A DNA stretch of 64,000 nucleotides from the NCBI GenBank assembly GCA_020073215.1, contig JAIQFO010000022.1, positions 28,341-92,340 of the forward strand, written 5' to 3'. The translations under genes were made by a program, and so were the position numbers. The notes below the pieces were generated by a model. The model had not been told where the DNA came from. It made no database searches and saw only the letters and a program-made list of their open reading frames with translations. Positions 18,578 through 26,538 of this stretch are shown here, piece by piece. The number at the start of each line of letters is the position of its first letter. The stretch's first letter is position 1. This stretch comes from Terriglobia bacterium. Its GTDB lineage: Bacteria; Acidobacteriota; Terriglobia; Terriglobales; Acidobacteriaceae.

Positions 18578-19087
18578 ATGTCGTGGGAAAGAACTGTACT
18601 TTCATCCCTGCTTGCCGGGACCATTCTTTCGGCGGCGCTTGCCGGAGGCGCCGCCGCTCAGGTTCCGATCCGCACCGGGCCACCGATTGGTGTCAGGCCA
18701 CGACCGCCTCGGCAGGAACCTTGTTGGGCGGTCGCGGGCGTTAGCAAGTCAGCCATCGAGCAGCGCCGAACCATAAACCAGCAGGCGCACCAGGAAGTTG
18801 AGGCGGTGTGCGCGAACTCCTCGCTCTCGATACAGCAGAAGCGGCAACAGATCCGGCAGATTCGCCAGCGGGAACGGCAGGAGATTGATGCGATCATCAC
18901 ACCTGCACAGCGGGAAGCCATGCGGGCTTGCCAGGAACAGCGCGGTCACGGCGGCGGAGGGCACGTTGGAGGCGGGCACGGTGGCGGACCGTGCGGCGAG
19001 ATGCCGGTTCCGCAGAAGCCCAATCCACAGCAGCCCAATTCACAGAAGCCTGATCCGGAGGCGGAGAACGAAGCGCCTCCGAACTAG
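18578..19087 (+). CDS. secreted Gln-rich protein with His/Gly-rich tail, CpxP/Spy-like helix region
   Basis: 169 residues, ATG preceded by AAAGGAGAG. Signal peptide about 1-27 (LLAGTILSAALAGGAAAQ). Residues 55-115 are strongly helical and rich in Gln and Arg (QKRQQIRQIRQRERQEIDAI) and end in ITPAQREAMRACQ. That resembles the LTxxQ-type repeat of periplasmic CpxP/Spy chaperones, although only one weak copy is visible. A metal-binding-like stretch follows (GHGGGGHVGGGHGGG), then a Pro/Asn/Gln tail. The C-terminus consists of low-complexity repeats QKPNPQQPNSQKPDP. The stop codon TAG is part of the inverted repeat that opens the element at 19084. Function unproven; a periplasmic stress or metal role is only suggested. 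Confidence 0.7.
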   Translation: MSWERTVLSSLLAGTILSAALAGGAAAQVPIRTGPPIGVRPRPPRQEPCWAVAGVSKSAIEQRRTINQQAHQEVEAVCANSSLSIQQKRQQIRQIRQRERQEIDAIITPAQREAMRACQEQRGHGGGGHVGGGHGGGPCGEMPVPQKPNPQQPNSQKPDPEAENEAPPN

Positions 19088-19237
19088 TGTCGTGTCCCCG
19101 AAATACGCGGCCTAAGGGCGCAGGCATTTCTGTGCAGCGCGTGAGCGTGGGCGCTGCAAACAAGATGCATAGGTCCTTCGCTTCGCTCAGGATGACAGGA
19201 TTAACTTATGTCAGAAAGTTGTGGGACACGATCCTAG
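19084..19237. repeat. MITE-like element with TA-flanked terminal inverted repeats
   Basis: The left end CTAGTGTCGTGTCCC (19084-19098) and right end GGGACACGATCCTAG (19223-19237) are inverted with two mismatches. Both outer ends carry TA within CTAG. The 150-base interior has no gene but contains one copy of the dispersed AGGTCCTTCG...GGATGAC repeat (19171-19196). Immediately to the right, CCGTATTCAACGAGA is repeated in tandem (about 19239-19268). The left TAG is also the stop codon of the preceding gene. Confidence 0.55.
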
Positions 19238-19322
19238 ACCGTATTCAACGAGACCGTATTCAACGAGATCATGTGCAGCGAGGTCATGTGCATCTGGGCC
19301 TGTTCCAATCGCACTGTCGCGA

Positions 19323-19685
19323 TTACGCGGAAGCGGCTTCCTGGCCTGGCTCCGCAACCGCGGAGGTTGAAGCGGAGATGGGTTCGCGAACCGGTGGTTT
19401 GCGAATCGGGAGAACCTCCTCCTGAAACGGGGCTCGCCGTTCGATTCTTCCGATGACCGGTTTGTCGGGGACGCCTGCGACGGACAGAGAGACGAACCTG
19501 TTCTCGCTCCAGAGACGATCGATCAATCGGCGTTCCCATGGCAGCAGCACGGGTTGCGGGAGTGAGAAAAAATTCCGGAAGGTCCAAATCAGAAATGCGC
19601 GTTCGAGGAGATTCGGCTGAACGTACCGCGGTCCGATCGGGGTGTCCAGTTCAAGCACGCCGCGGGCGAGTTCTTCAATCCACAT
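19323..19685 (-). CDS. small hypothetical protein
   Basis: 120 residues. I do not recognise a family. The first 70 residues look like a real folded segment (YVQPNLLERAFLIWTFRNFF, LLPWERRLIDRLW) with a strong aromatic/aliphatic pattern. The last 45 are Pro/Glu/Ala-rich and probably disordered. No signal peptide or membrane helix is convincing. The ribosome site is weak (GGGTTAGG a few bases upstream). It stands alone between a repeat element and a long intergenic region. Coding status is likely but not certain. Confidence 0.5.
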   Translation of the reverse strand: MWIEELARGVLELDTPIGPRYVQPNLLERAFLIWTFRNFFSLPQPVLLPWERRLIDRLWSENRFVSLSVAGVPDKPVIGRIERRAPFQEEVLPIRKPPVREPISASTSAVAEPGQEAASA

Positions 19686-20128
19686 AACCTAACCCATTTG
19701 TATTTGGTTTGAAGCGGGCATTATTGCACCTGCGGCGGCGCAATGGGAAGTAATCTTTGACGCTGGGTGGACAAATTATTTTCGTGCCGGGAATTACCAG
19801 GTCGCTTGTTTACGCTTTAGGTATTTACCTAATTGCCACTACTACCCCCTCCCCCCTTTTTTCGGTCTTTTGGAATCAAAGACTTAGGAGGAGGTTCCCG
19901 CCAGGTCTTTGGGGTTAAATGACTTGCTGGTAAAGTCTTTAAGAACCAATAACTTAGCTTGCTTTGCGGCTTGGTCTGGACCCACTGGTTGTCTCACGAC
20001 CTGTTTTTCAATTTCAAAGCAGTTTCAGCTGGTTTGGACCGTAGCCCTACTTTTATTGTAGCTCGCGCTGTCAACTAATTCTCAGGCGCCAGGTCTTCCC
20101 TGAGACTTGAGACCTGACCCCCTGTCTT
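19686..20128. other. long AT-richer intergenic region
   Basis: No supported gene in about 440 bases. It holds a pyrimidine run (CCCCCTCCCCCCTTTTTT near 19846-19862), the three GTCTTT-type repeat units listed separately, and small palindromes such as AGGTCTTCCCTGAGACTTGAG near 20092. Base composition is clearly less GC-rich than the genes around it. Confidence 0.5.
19865..19958 (+). repeat. three spaced GTCTTT-N10-RACTTR units
   Basis: Units begin at 19865, 19905 and 19935. Each starts GTCTTT and, ten bases later, reads GACTTA, GACTTG or AACTTA. The first unit is also an inverted repeat (GTCTTT...AAAGAC). The spacing is 40 and 30 bases. No function is evident. Confidence 0.45.
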
Positions 20129-20461
20129 TCAGCTGAGTTCGGGCAACAATTCGATGCGGTCGAGGGTGGCGGCAATGCCCATTCCTTTGCCGTCGGATTC
20201 TTCCATGCGGACGACCGAGGCTTGGCAGAGCGTCCAACCTCCAGGGCCCAGGCCCAGGCCGGGAGGCAACATGACGACGAGTTCCAGCTTCGAGCCCGCT
20301 TTGATTTCGGATTCGGAATAGAGAAAGATCCCGGATGAACTTAGATCGCGAGTTAGCCCAGGGTGCTCATGGCCCTGGTGACGAACCTTGACGGGCACAT
20401 GAATCGGCAGACGCGGACGCGAACGCCGGTCGTTCTTGGTGGGTGGGGTTTTGTCGGGCAT
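20129..20461 (-). CDS. PilZ domain protein, probable c-di-GMP receptor
   Basis: 110 residues, essentially a single PilZ domain. The c-di-GMP binding signature is present: RRSRPR (RxxxR, near residues 12-17) and DLSSSGIFL (D/NxSxxG, near 39-47). The middle is beta-barrel-like (KLELVVMLPPG, CQASVVRME). Such stand-alone PilZ proteins bind cyclic di-GMP and then act on a partner, often in motility, polysaccharide synthesis or surface attachment. The next minus-strand gene upstream ends in a strong terminator, so it is probably transcribed from its own promoter just upstream of 20461. Confidence 0.85.
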   Translation of the reverse strand: MPDKTPPTKNDRRSRPRLPIHVPVKVRHQGHEHPGLTRDLSSSGIFLYSESEIKAGSKLELVVMLPPGLGLGPGGWTLCQASVVRMEESDGKGMGIAATLDRIELLPELS

Positions 20462-20543
20462 ATTTTATCCGTCATGCTTTGCGGATCATTGCTGTGGCAG
20501 TGTACTCCAGTTTGCTGCGGTCGTGGGAGCAGAAACCATTTGC

Positions 20544-20580
20544 AAAAAAAACGCTCCTCCCGCACGATCGCGGGAGGAGC
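20544..20580 (-). terminator. Rho-independent terminator of the TonB receptor gene
   Basis: On the minus strand a perfect ten-base stem GCTCCTCCCG / CGGGAGGAGC with an eight-base loop is followed by a run of eight T after CG. It begins 20 bases past the receptor stop codon. Confidence 0.92.
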
Positions 20581-20600
20581 CAGGGAAGAAACTTTACGAG

Positions 20601-23600
20601 TTAGAAAGTGAACTTGACGGCAAGTTGAATGCCGCGCGGCCCACCGCCGCCGATGAACGGGTTGCCGATGCCGACGTCGCCGGTGGCGGTGATGACGCCG
20701 GTACCGCCCGTGCCGGTATTGGGTGCGCCGACTTCGCGCCCGTTCACCACCTGGAATCCGTTGGCTGCTGGGTCGGAAAGGAAGGCGGGAAGGTACGGGT
20801 TGGCAAAGTTGGGATGATTGAGGATGTTGAAGAAATCGGCGCGGAATTGCATGTTCAGGCGCTCGGTAAGATTCGTGGTATTGTAGATCGCGAAATTGAG
20901 CTCCTTAAAGGATGGTCCGCGCAACGAATTTCGTCCCATGTTGCCGAAGTGGCGCGTGCCGGGGATACAGTCTGTGGCGAGGCCGTTGGGTGTGGCGACG
21001 TCGACGGTACACGGGATAGCGAACGAGCTGACATCCACGAAATTCAGAGGTTGGTGCGGATGGTAGACGATGGGGCCGACGACATCCGGCCGATCAAAGC
21101 CGTTCCCGCTGCCGCTGAAATCATCCTCGAAGTTGTAGTTGAAGTGGAAGGGCTGGCCGTCCTGGAGGCTCAATACGCTGTTCAGGCCCCAGCCATTCTT
21201 CAGACGCCTCAGATTGCCGCCCATTTTCGGGAGATCGTAGGCGAAGTTCCAGGTGAGGCGGCGGGGGATATTGAAGTTCGAAGGCCCGTATTCGAGCTTC
21301 GGACGGGTGCTGTCGTTGGGCTGAGCTGCGTTGGGCACGAAGTCTTCGCCGTCGCTGGAGTTATCCATGGAGCGCGACCAGACGAAGTTCACGGTCGAAG
21401 TCACGCCGTGCCAAGCGTTGACCCGAAAACTGGTCTGAAGGGCGTTGTAGTTGGACTTGCCGGTGGAGTTTTCCTGCAGGATGTAGAAGGCTCCGTAAGG
21501 AAAATTATTGCCGATATAGGTGCGTGGCACGCCGTAGCTGTAGATGCCGGGTTCAGGACAAAAATCCGGCAACTGACCCAGGTCACACTTTGTAATCGTG
21601 TCTTGACTGGGCTGGCTGATGTCAAAGAACCGCCACAGGCGATGGCCTTGCGACCCGACATACCCGATTTGGATCACGGTCTTGCTGGAGAGCTGCTGCT
21701 GAATATTGAGGTTGTAGTTCTCCATGTAGGGCGTTTTGATGTTGCGATCAAAGGCGAAGACGTCGCACTCGAAGCAACTCGCCGGATCCGTAGGCTGATA
21801 GAGCGGGCTCATGGTCGTTGTGCCACCGTTAATTGGGCCGCCGAATGCGAGCGCCTCAGTAATCGGAGCAGGACCGAAGTTGTTATAGGCTGGGCCGGGA
21901 TCGAAGAAGGGCGAATAGGGAAGATGGCCGAGCACCATGTCTTGCGAGAAGGCATCGTAGAACATGCCCCAGCCCGTCCGGATGACGGTCTTCCCTTTTC
22001 CTGTGACGTCCCAGGCGAGACTGACGCGCGGGGCGAAGTCCTTCTTGTCTGGGTTGTAGAGTTGGCTCAGACCCGGCTGACCCACTTGCGTGAGGGTGAA
22101 GTTACTGCCGGCAAGATCAAAACTGGTGATGTTGCTGAGAAGATTGTTCTTTTCCTGGACCACGCCGAAGTAGTCCCAACGGAAGCCAAAATTCAAAGTC
22201 AATCGCGGCGTCAGGTGGAAGCTGTCCTGGGCATAGAAACCGAAGTTGTTCTCAAAGGTGCGGCGGGTTGAGTCCCCGAAATACTGGAAACCATCCTGAA
22301 CGTCTCCAGCGAGGAAATTCTCCAGTCCCGTTGCAATGAGATCGCCCGCGTCATCGAACGTGCTCTTGAAGCGCAGCCTACCCCGAAAATACTTATTGAA
22401 GTACTGCTGTACGGAAGTGCGATGGAAATCGAACCCGAACTTCAGACTGTGCTTATTGACCTTCCAGGAGAAGTTGTCGAGGATCTGGTTGTTGCTGTCG
22501 AAACGGTGACGCGGAACGCTGCTGGTGGCGCCGAGCTGGGCCATGTTGGCGGTGGCGCCCGGGTTATTGGTCGTTGGCGCCGGCACCCCGCTCACCAGAA
22601 TAATGGGCAGACCCGAATCGAAAGGCGCCGCTCCGTTGCAAAGCGTGGTGTCGGTTGCCGCACAGAGACCGATGGAACTCGGGTGGAAGTTCTGGTCGGC
22701 GGGAAAGAATCCTTCCGCGAACCGGTTCCAACCGTAGCGGAGTTCATTTACCTTGGTCGATCCAATGGTACGGGTATAGGAGATCGAGACCAACTGCACG
22801 CGGGTCGGCGTGAAGGTATTGAACCCGGGCAACTGGCCGCCGGTGGCGCTCAGGGCAAGGGGGAACGATTGGACGCTGTCGCCGAAGAAATAGCGGCCCG
22901 TGAGGTTATTGTTGGCATTGAAGTTCTGGTCAATCTTCGCGATGAAGCTGGTGAGCTTGTTGTAAGAGGGGGAAATAACGGATGCGGTGCCAGCATCTCC
23001 AAACGCTGCACCCTTTACCAGGTTTGGCGCGGGCCAGGGGTGCCTTGCCAGAAGTGCGGGAATGACGCCAGACGGGTCAGTCGAGTCGCTCGGTTGGAGT
23101 GATCCGTCAGCGGCGCTTCCAGTAGGCACGCTGGCGATGGTAACGACTCCCACCGGCTCCTGCTGGCCTTCATAGTCGATGTAGAAAAATGTCTTGTCTT
23201 TGACGATCGGCCCACCCAGGGACGCGCCGTACTGATTGTTGTGGAACGGTGCCTTCGGGATCGGTTGGCCGGCCGCATTCTTGACCGGATTGAAGAAGTT
23301 GCGCGCATCCAGTGCGCTGTTGCGGAAATATTCTCCGGCGGTACCGTGGACTTTGTTGGCGCCGCTCTTGGTGACAATGTTCACCACTGCGCCGGCGTTA
23401 CGGCCATACTCGGGCTCGAAGTTGGAAAGCACGTTGACTTCGGCCACGGCATCAATGGGCAGGATGGTCGAGGGGGTACCGAATACGCCCGCCTGATTGA
23501 TGGCCGGGTCATTGCGGTAGCCATCATTCATGTCGGTGCCGTCGAGCAAATAGTTGTTGGAGCGTCCGCGAGCGCCGTTCATCGAGAACTCACCGAAAGA

Positions 23601-24116
23601 GCCAGGGGAATCAGAAATCTGGTCGGGAGAACCGGCGACGCCGGGATTGAGATAGATGAGCTTGGTGTAATCGCGGCCGTTCACGGGCATGTCATCGGCG
23701 ACCTGGGAGGTGATGACGCCGCCGAGGTCGTTGGAGGTGGTCTCGATCATGGGCAAATCTTCGGCGGAAACTTCGACTTGGGTGGTTACCGCTCCGGTCT
23801 TGAGCGCAGCATCCACACGACGTTCGGTAGCCACGTTGACTGGTACTGCGGTCGCCACAAAAGTTTTGAAGCCGGTCTGGGTCACGGTTACGGAATAGCT
23901 GCCGATGGGCAACTCAGGCACGCTGTAGCTGCCGTCGGAGCTGGTCACGGTGGTGCGTTCGAGTCCAGTGCCCAGGTTTTTCACTTTGACTGTGGCTCCA
24001 GTGACGACTGCTCCGGAAGGATCGGTGACGGTGCCGAGGATGGTCCCACGAAACGTTTGGCCCACGAGCAGGGCCGCCGAGAGAAGAATAAACACTACCA
24101 ATAAGCGCAGTTTCAT
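20601..24116 (-). CDS. Oar-like TonB-dependent outer-membrane receptor with carboxypeptidase-regulatory domain
   Basis: 1171 residues. Signal peptide about 1-20 (MKLRLLVVFILLSAALLVGQ). A carboxypeptidase-regulatory beta-sandwich covers about 23-105 (GTILGTVTDPSGAVVTGATV, SYSVPELPIGSYSVTV). The plug domain follows (DMPVNGRDYTKLIYLNPGVAG; ARGRSNNYLLDGTDMND; GRNAGAVVNIVTKSGANKVH). The rest is a large barrel ending in FIGGGGPRGIQLAVKFTF with a terminal Phe. This is the Oar-like family that is greatly expanded in Acidobacteriota and thought to import large carbohydrates or peptides using TonB energy. AAGGAG lies seven bases before the ATG. It has its own promoter and terminator, so it is a single-gene unit. 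The ligand cannot be told. Confidence 0.92.
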   Translation of the reverse strand: MKLRLLVVFILLSAALLVGQTFRGTILGTVTDPSGAVVTGATVKVKNLGTGLERTTVTSSDGSYSVPELPIGSYSVTVTQTGFKTFVATAVPVNVATERRVDAALKTGAVTTQVEVSAEDLPMIETTSNDLGGVITSQVADDMPVNGRDYTKLIYLNPGVAGSPDQISDSPGSFGEFSMNGARGRSNNYLLDGTDMNDGYRNDPAINQAGVFGTPSTILPIDAVAEVNVLSNFEPEYGRNAGAVVNIVTKSGANKVHGTAGEYFRNSALDARNFFNPVKNAAGQPIPKAPFHNNQYGASLGGPIVKDKTFFYIDYEGQQEPVGVVTIASVPTGSAADGSLQPSDSTDPSGVIPALLARHPWPAPNLVKGAAFGDAGTASVISPSYNKLTSFIAKIDQNFNANNNLTGRYFFGDSVQSFPLALSATGGQLPGFNTFTPTRVQLVSISYTRTIGSTKVNELRYGWNRFAEGFFPADQNFHPSSIGLCAATDTTLCNGAAPFDSGLPIILVSGVPAPTTNNPGATANMAQLGATSSVPRHRFDSNNQILDNFSWKVNKHSLKFGFDFHRTSVQQYFNKYFRGRLRFKSTFDDAGDLIATGLENFLAGDVQDGFQYFGDSTRRTFENNFGFYAQDSFHLTPRLTLNFGFRWDYFGVVQEKNNLLSNITSFDLAGSNFTLTQVGQPGLSQLYNPDKKDFAPRVSLAWDVTGKGKTVIRTGWGMFYDAFSQDMVLGHLPYSPFFDPGPAYNNFGPAPITEALAFGGPINGGTTTMSPLYQPTDPASCFECDVFAFDRNIKTPYMENYNLNIQQQLSSKTVIQIGYVGSQGHRLWRFFDISQPSQDTITKCDLGQLPDFCPEPGIYSYGVPRTYIGNNFPYGAFYILQENSTGKSNYNALQTSFRVNAWHGVTSTVNFVWSRSMDNSSDGEDFVPNAAQPNDSTRPKLEYGPSNFNIPRRLTWNFAYDLPKMGGNLRRLKNGWGLNSVLSLQDGQPFHFNYNFEDDFSGSGNGFDRPDVVGPIVYHPHQPLNFVDVSSFAIPCTVDVATPNGLATDCIPGTRHFGNMGRNSLRGPSFKELNFAIYNTTNLTERLNMQFRADFFNILNHPNFANPYLPAFLSDPAANGFQVVNGREVGAPNTGTGGTGVITATGDVGIGNPFIGGGGPRGIQLAVKFTF

Positions 24117-24211
24117 TACGGGGTCTCCTTAAGTCGCGGGCGCAGGAAACACACCGACACTCCGCGAGCAGCGCGATGGAGCAAACAGGCTTCCATTTGG
24201 AAAGTCGCGGA

Positions 24212-24240
24212 ATTATAAACGAGCGTGCGCGAAAAAACAG
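24212..24240 (-). promoter_or_regulatory. candidate promoter of the TonB receptor gene
   Basis: A perfect TATAAT on the minus strand (24217-24212) lies 95 bases upstream of the receptor ATG. The -35 region (CTGTTT with 17-base spacing, within a T run) is weak, so an activator or a UP-like element may help. Confidence 0.45.
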
Positions 24241-24724
24241 TGCTGAACTTCACAAGGGAGTGTGAGGTGGGGGTTGGGGCGGGAAGGGTTGGTCGTCAGG
24301 CAGCGCGGAAGCGACCGGAGGTCAGATCAGGGGCGGAGGTTGACGCTCGGAAATCGCTGGAAGTGGTCCTCGAAATACGGAATAGCAGATCGTGAATCTA
24401 CGGAATCTAGAAGGTTGGGACGGGCGGTTCGTTGGAAGGCGGGGGTTCTAGGGCGATTCCAGAGTTGCTGTGGCCTCTGGCGGCTGCCGAGCTGTGCTCG
24501 GCTTGGACGGGCGAGGGCGCCCGTCCCCACACGAGCCGTCCCCACACGAGCGGGATACGGCAATTGTGAATCCGCTCTGATGTGGTGTCCCGCAATTTTG
24601 CAGCAAGACTTTGGTCTGTTTCCTGGCAAGCCTACAACAGGACGACGCTGCCAACGAAATACACAGGTCCTTCCCCTTCGGCTAGCTCAGGGTCAGGATG
24701 ACAGTCTAGAGTCAAGATGACAGC
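24241..24724. other. intergenic region with repeat fragments
   Basis: No supported gene. It contains a copy of a dispersed GC-rich unit near 24500-24560, in which CCCACACGAGC occurs twice in tandem. A copy of the AGGTCC...GGATGAC repeat lies at 24664-24702, and the AGATGACAG/CTAGA motif is duplicated up to the stop codon of the next gene (24697-24727). Confidence 0.5.
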
Positions 24725-26488
24725 CTAGAAGCTGAAGGCTACGCCGCCGCGGACCGAACGGGCTGATTGCACCAGATAGAGAGTGCGACCGTCCTTTCCC
24801 ATCACGGGCACATAGCCCTGGGCGAGAAGATTGCGCAAGTCCATGAGGATTTCCATGTGTCCGGCGAGGAAACTGGCCGGAATCGGTTGGCGGATGAAGA
24901 GGTTTAAATAAGGACCAGCCTGGCCGGGAGAAGTATCGAACAGGTCGACGGGAGTCAAGGCGCGGTGGCCGCCGGTGTAACGGTAGGAGGCGATCCAGTG
25001 TGTTTTCGCCTTGGGCATGGTGCCGCTGAACTTGGCGGCCACGGCATGGCGTTGCTCGGCGTGAATCCACTGCCGCGCGTCCTGGAGTTGGACGTCGGGG
25101 CGCGACAGGTCGAGCACGCCTCCGTAGGCATAATCGAGGGTAGCGGTCAGATCGGATAGCAGCTTGCGCTGCACGACCACACGCATCCCGGTGGTCGCGA
25201 AATCGTTCCCTTGATAGTTGAAAGTTCCGGAGTACACATCGGGGAGCACCTCACCCGACTCAGCCGTCATTTCGCCCGGCGTCATTTCGCCAATTCCGAT
25301 CAGCGCCGGATCGGTAATGTTGTCGGAGTAGAAGGCGACCTGCATACTGGTCTTGCCGACGCGTTGGGAGAGTGACACTTCCTGGTGATGAGCCCGCTCG
25401 ACCGCGGGCACGAAGCCGGTCATGCTCATACGCGGCGCGGTTTCGCTGAGGCCGGCGGAGGTGGAATCCAGACGATCCTCTCCTAAGCGGTCATTATCCT
25501 TGCCCAAACGATCTTCCAATCCCAGGTTGGGGATTGAACTCGTGTACTGATATTCGAGCAGCGTGTTTGGAGTGAGGTGCAGATCGGCTGACGCGAAGGG
25601 TTTGAAGGCGTGCACCCGCCCCATAAACTGGATGGCCTGCAATTCGCTGCCGAGCTTCATCTCCAGTTTGTTGCCGAGGACGATCCGATCGGAACTGGTG
25701 ACGGATAAGGCTTCCAGCGCGGCGCCTGGCATCGCGTTCTGATCGAGCGAATTCACTCGCAGGGCCGTGATCGCGAACGAAGGTTCGAACATACCGTTGA
25801 AACGGTTGGTGTAGGTGGTTCGGAGCACCGCGGCGGGGATGCTCTGGCCGTCGGTTCCATAGCCGAGGCTGCCGTTCAGGCGCACGGTGCCGTTCGATAG
25901 CAGCGAGCGCTGCACGGTGAAACCCGCGTTCATATCGGCGGCACTGCCGAAACCCTGCCCGGGCGATCCCGCCATGAAAGACAAGCTGCCTTTCAAGTCG
26001 CGGTCGGCGGCTGACTCGCCGCTCTGCGCTACCACGGTGGTGCCGTCTGGGAGCACGCGCAGGATGGGGCGGTTGGCGACCGAACGCAGTGTCCACTTCC
26101 AGTCGTCATCGTCCACGGGAGCGCGCAACGGAACAAGCTGGATGGCTTCGAAGAGCGTGGTCAGCGTGACATTCACCATCAGCTTGGCGCCGGCACGCAC
26201 GCCGATCTTCTCGCGCAGCGAAGGGAGGAACGAAGGCGCGCTTACCTTGACGCTGTAGGTTCCGGGCAGAAGGGTCGCAACGGAGTAGAAACCACGATCG
26301 TCAGTGAAGACTTTCAGCGCCTGGGCAGCGGAGCCGAGGACTTCGACCACGGCGCCCATTTGGGGCGCGCCGCTGGCATCACGGACGTATCCAGAGATCG
26401 CGCCGGAGGCAGTTCCCGACCATGCCGGAAGAGACACGGCCGTGACCATCATGGCGATGACTGCGAGGAACCCGGGCTTTCGGAACAT
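24725..26488 (-). CDS. outer-membrane barrel-like protein with carboxypeptidase-regulatory domain, no plug
   Basis: 587 residues from the ATG at 26488, which has GAGAGGTG upstream; a GTG at 26500 is the alternative. Signal peptide (MFRKPGFLAVIAMMVTAVSL), then a carboxypeptidase-regulatory beta-sandwich (about 30-110: GAISGYVRDASGAPQMGAVV, GFYSVATLLPGTYSVKV). The rest alternates like a beta-barrel and ends in Phe (RSVRGGVAFSF). Unlike the neighbouring receptor I see no TonB plug motifs. The family is not one I can name. It lies 50 bases downstream of the GWxTD gene on the same strand, so the two are probably one operon. Its stop codon falls in a repeat junction (CTAG). Confidence 0.7.
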   Translation of the reverse strand: MFRKPGFLAVIAMMVTAVSLPAWSGTASGAISGYVRDASGAPQMGAVVEVLGSAAQALKVFTDDRGFYSVATLLPGTYSVKVSAPSFLPSLREKIGVRAGAKLMVNVTLTTLFEAIQLVPLRAPVDDDDWKWTLRSVANRPILRVLPDGTTVVAQSGESAADRDLKGSLSFMAGSPGQGFGSAADMNAGFTVQRSLLSNGTVRLNGSLGYGTDGQSIPAAVLRTTYTNRFNGMFEPSFAITALRVNSLDQNAMPGAALEALSVTSSDRIVLGNKLEMKLGSELQAIQFMGRVHAFKPFASADLHLTPNTLLEYQYTSSIPNLGLEDRLGKDNDRLGEDRLDSTSAGLSETAPRMSMTGFVPAVERAHHQEVSLSQRVGKTSMQVAFYSDNITDPALIGIGEMTPGEMTAESGEVLPDVYSGTFNYQGNDFATTGMRVVVQRKLLSDLTATLDYAYGGVLDLSRPDVQLQDARQWIHAEQRHAVAAKFSGTMPKAKTHWIASYRYTGGHRALTPVDLFDTSPGQAGPYLNLFIRQPIPASFLAGHMEILMDLRNLLAQGYVPVMGKDGRTLYLVQSARSVRGGVAFSF

Positions 26489-26538
26489 CGCGCTCACCAC
26501 CTCTCTGGGAAACCAGGCAGCTGTTTACTCGTTACGGC

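Noticed and set aside
20436..22271. A 611-residue open frame on the plus strand
   Set aside because: It lies opposite the TonB receptor, spans its terminator, and its protein has no recognisable domain.
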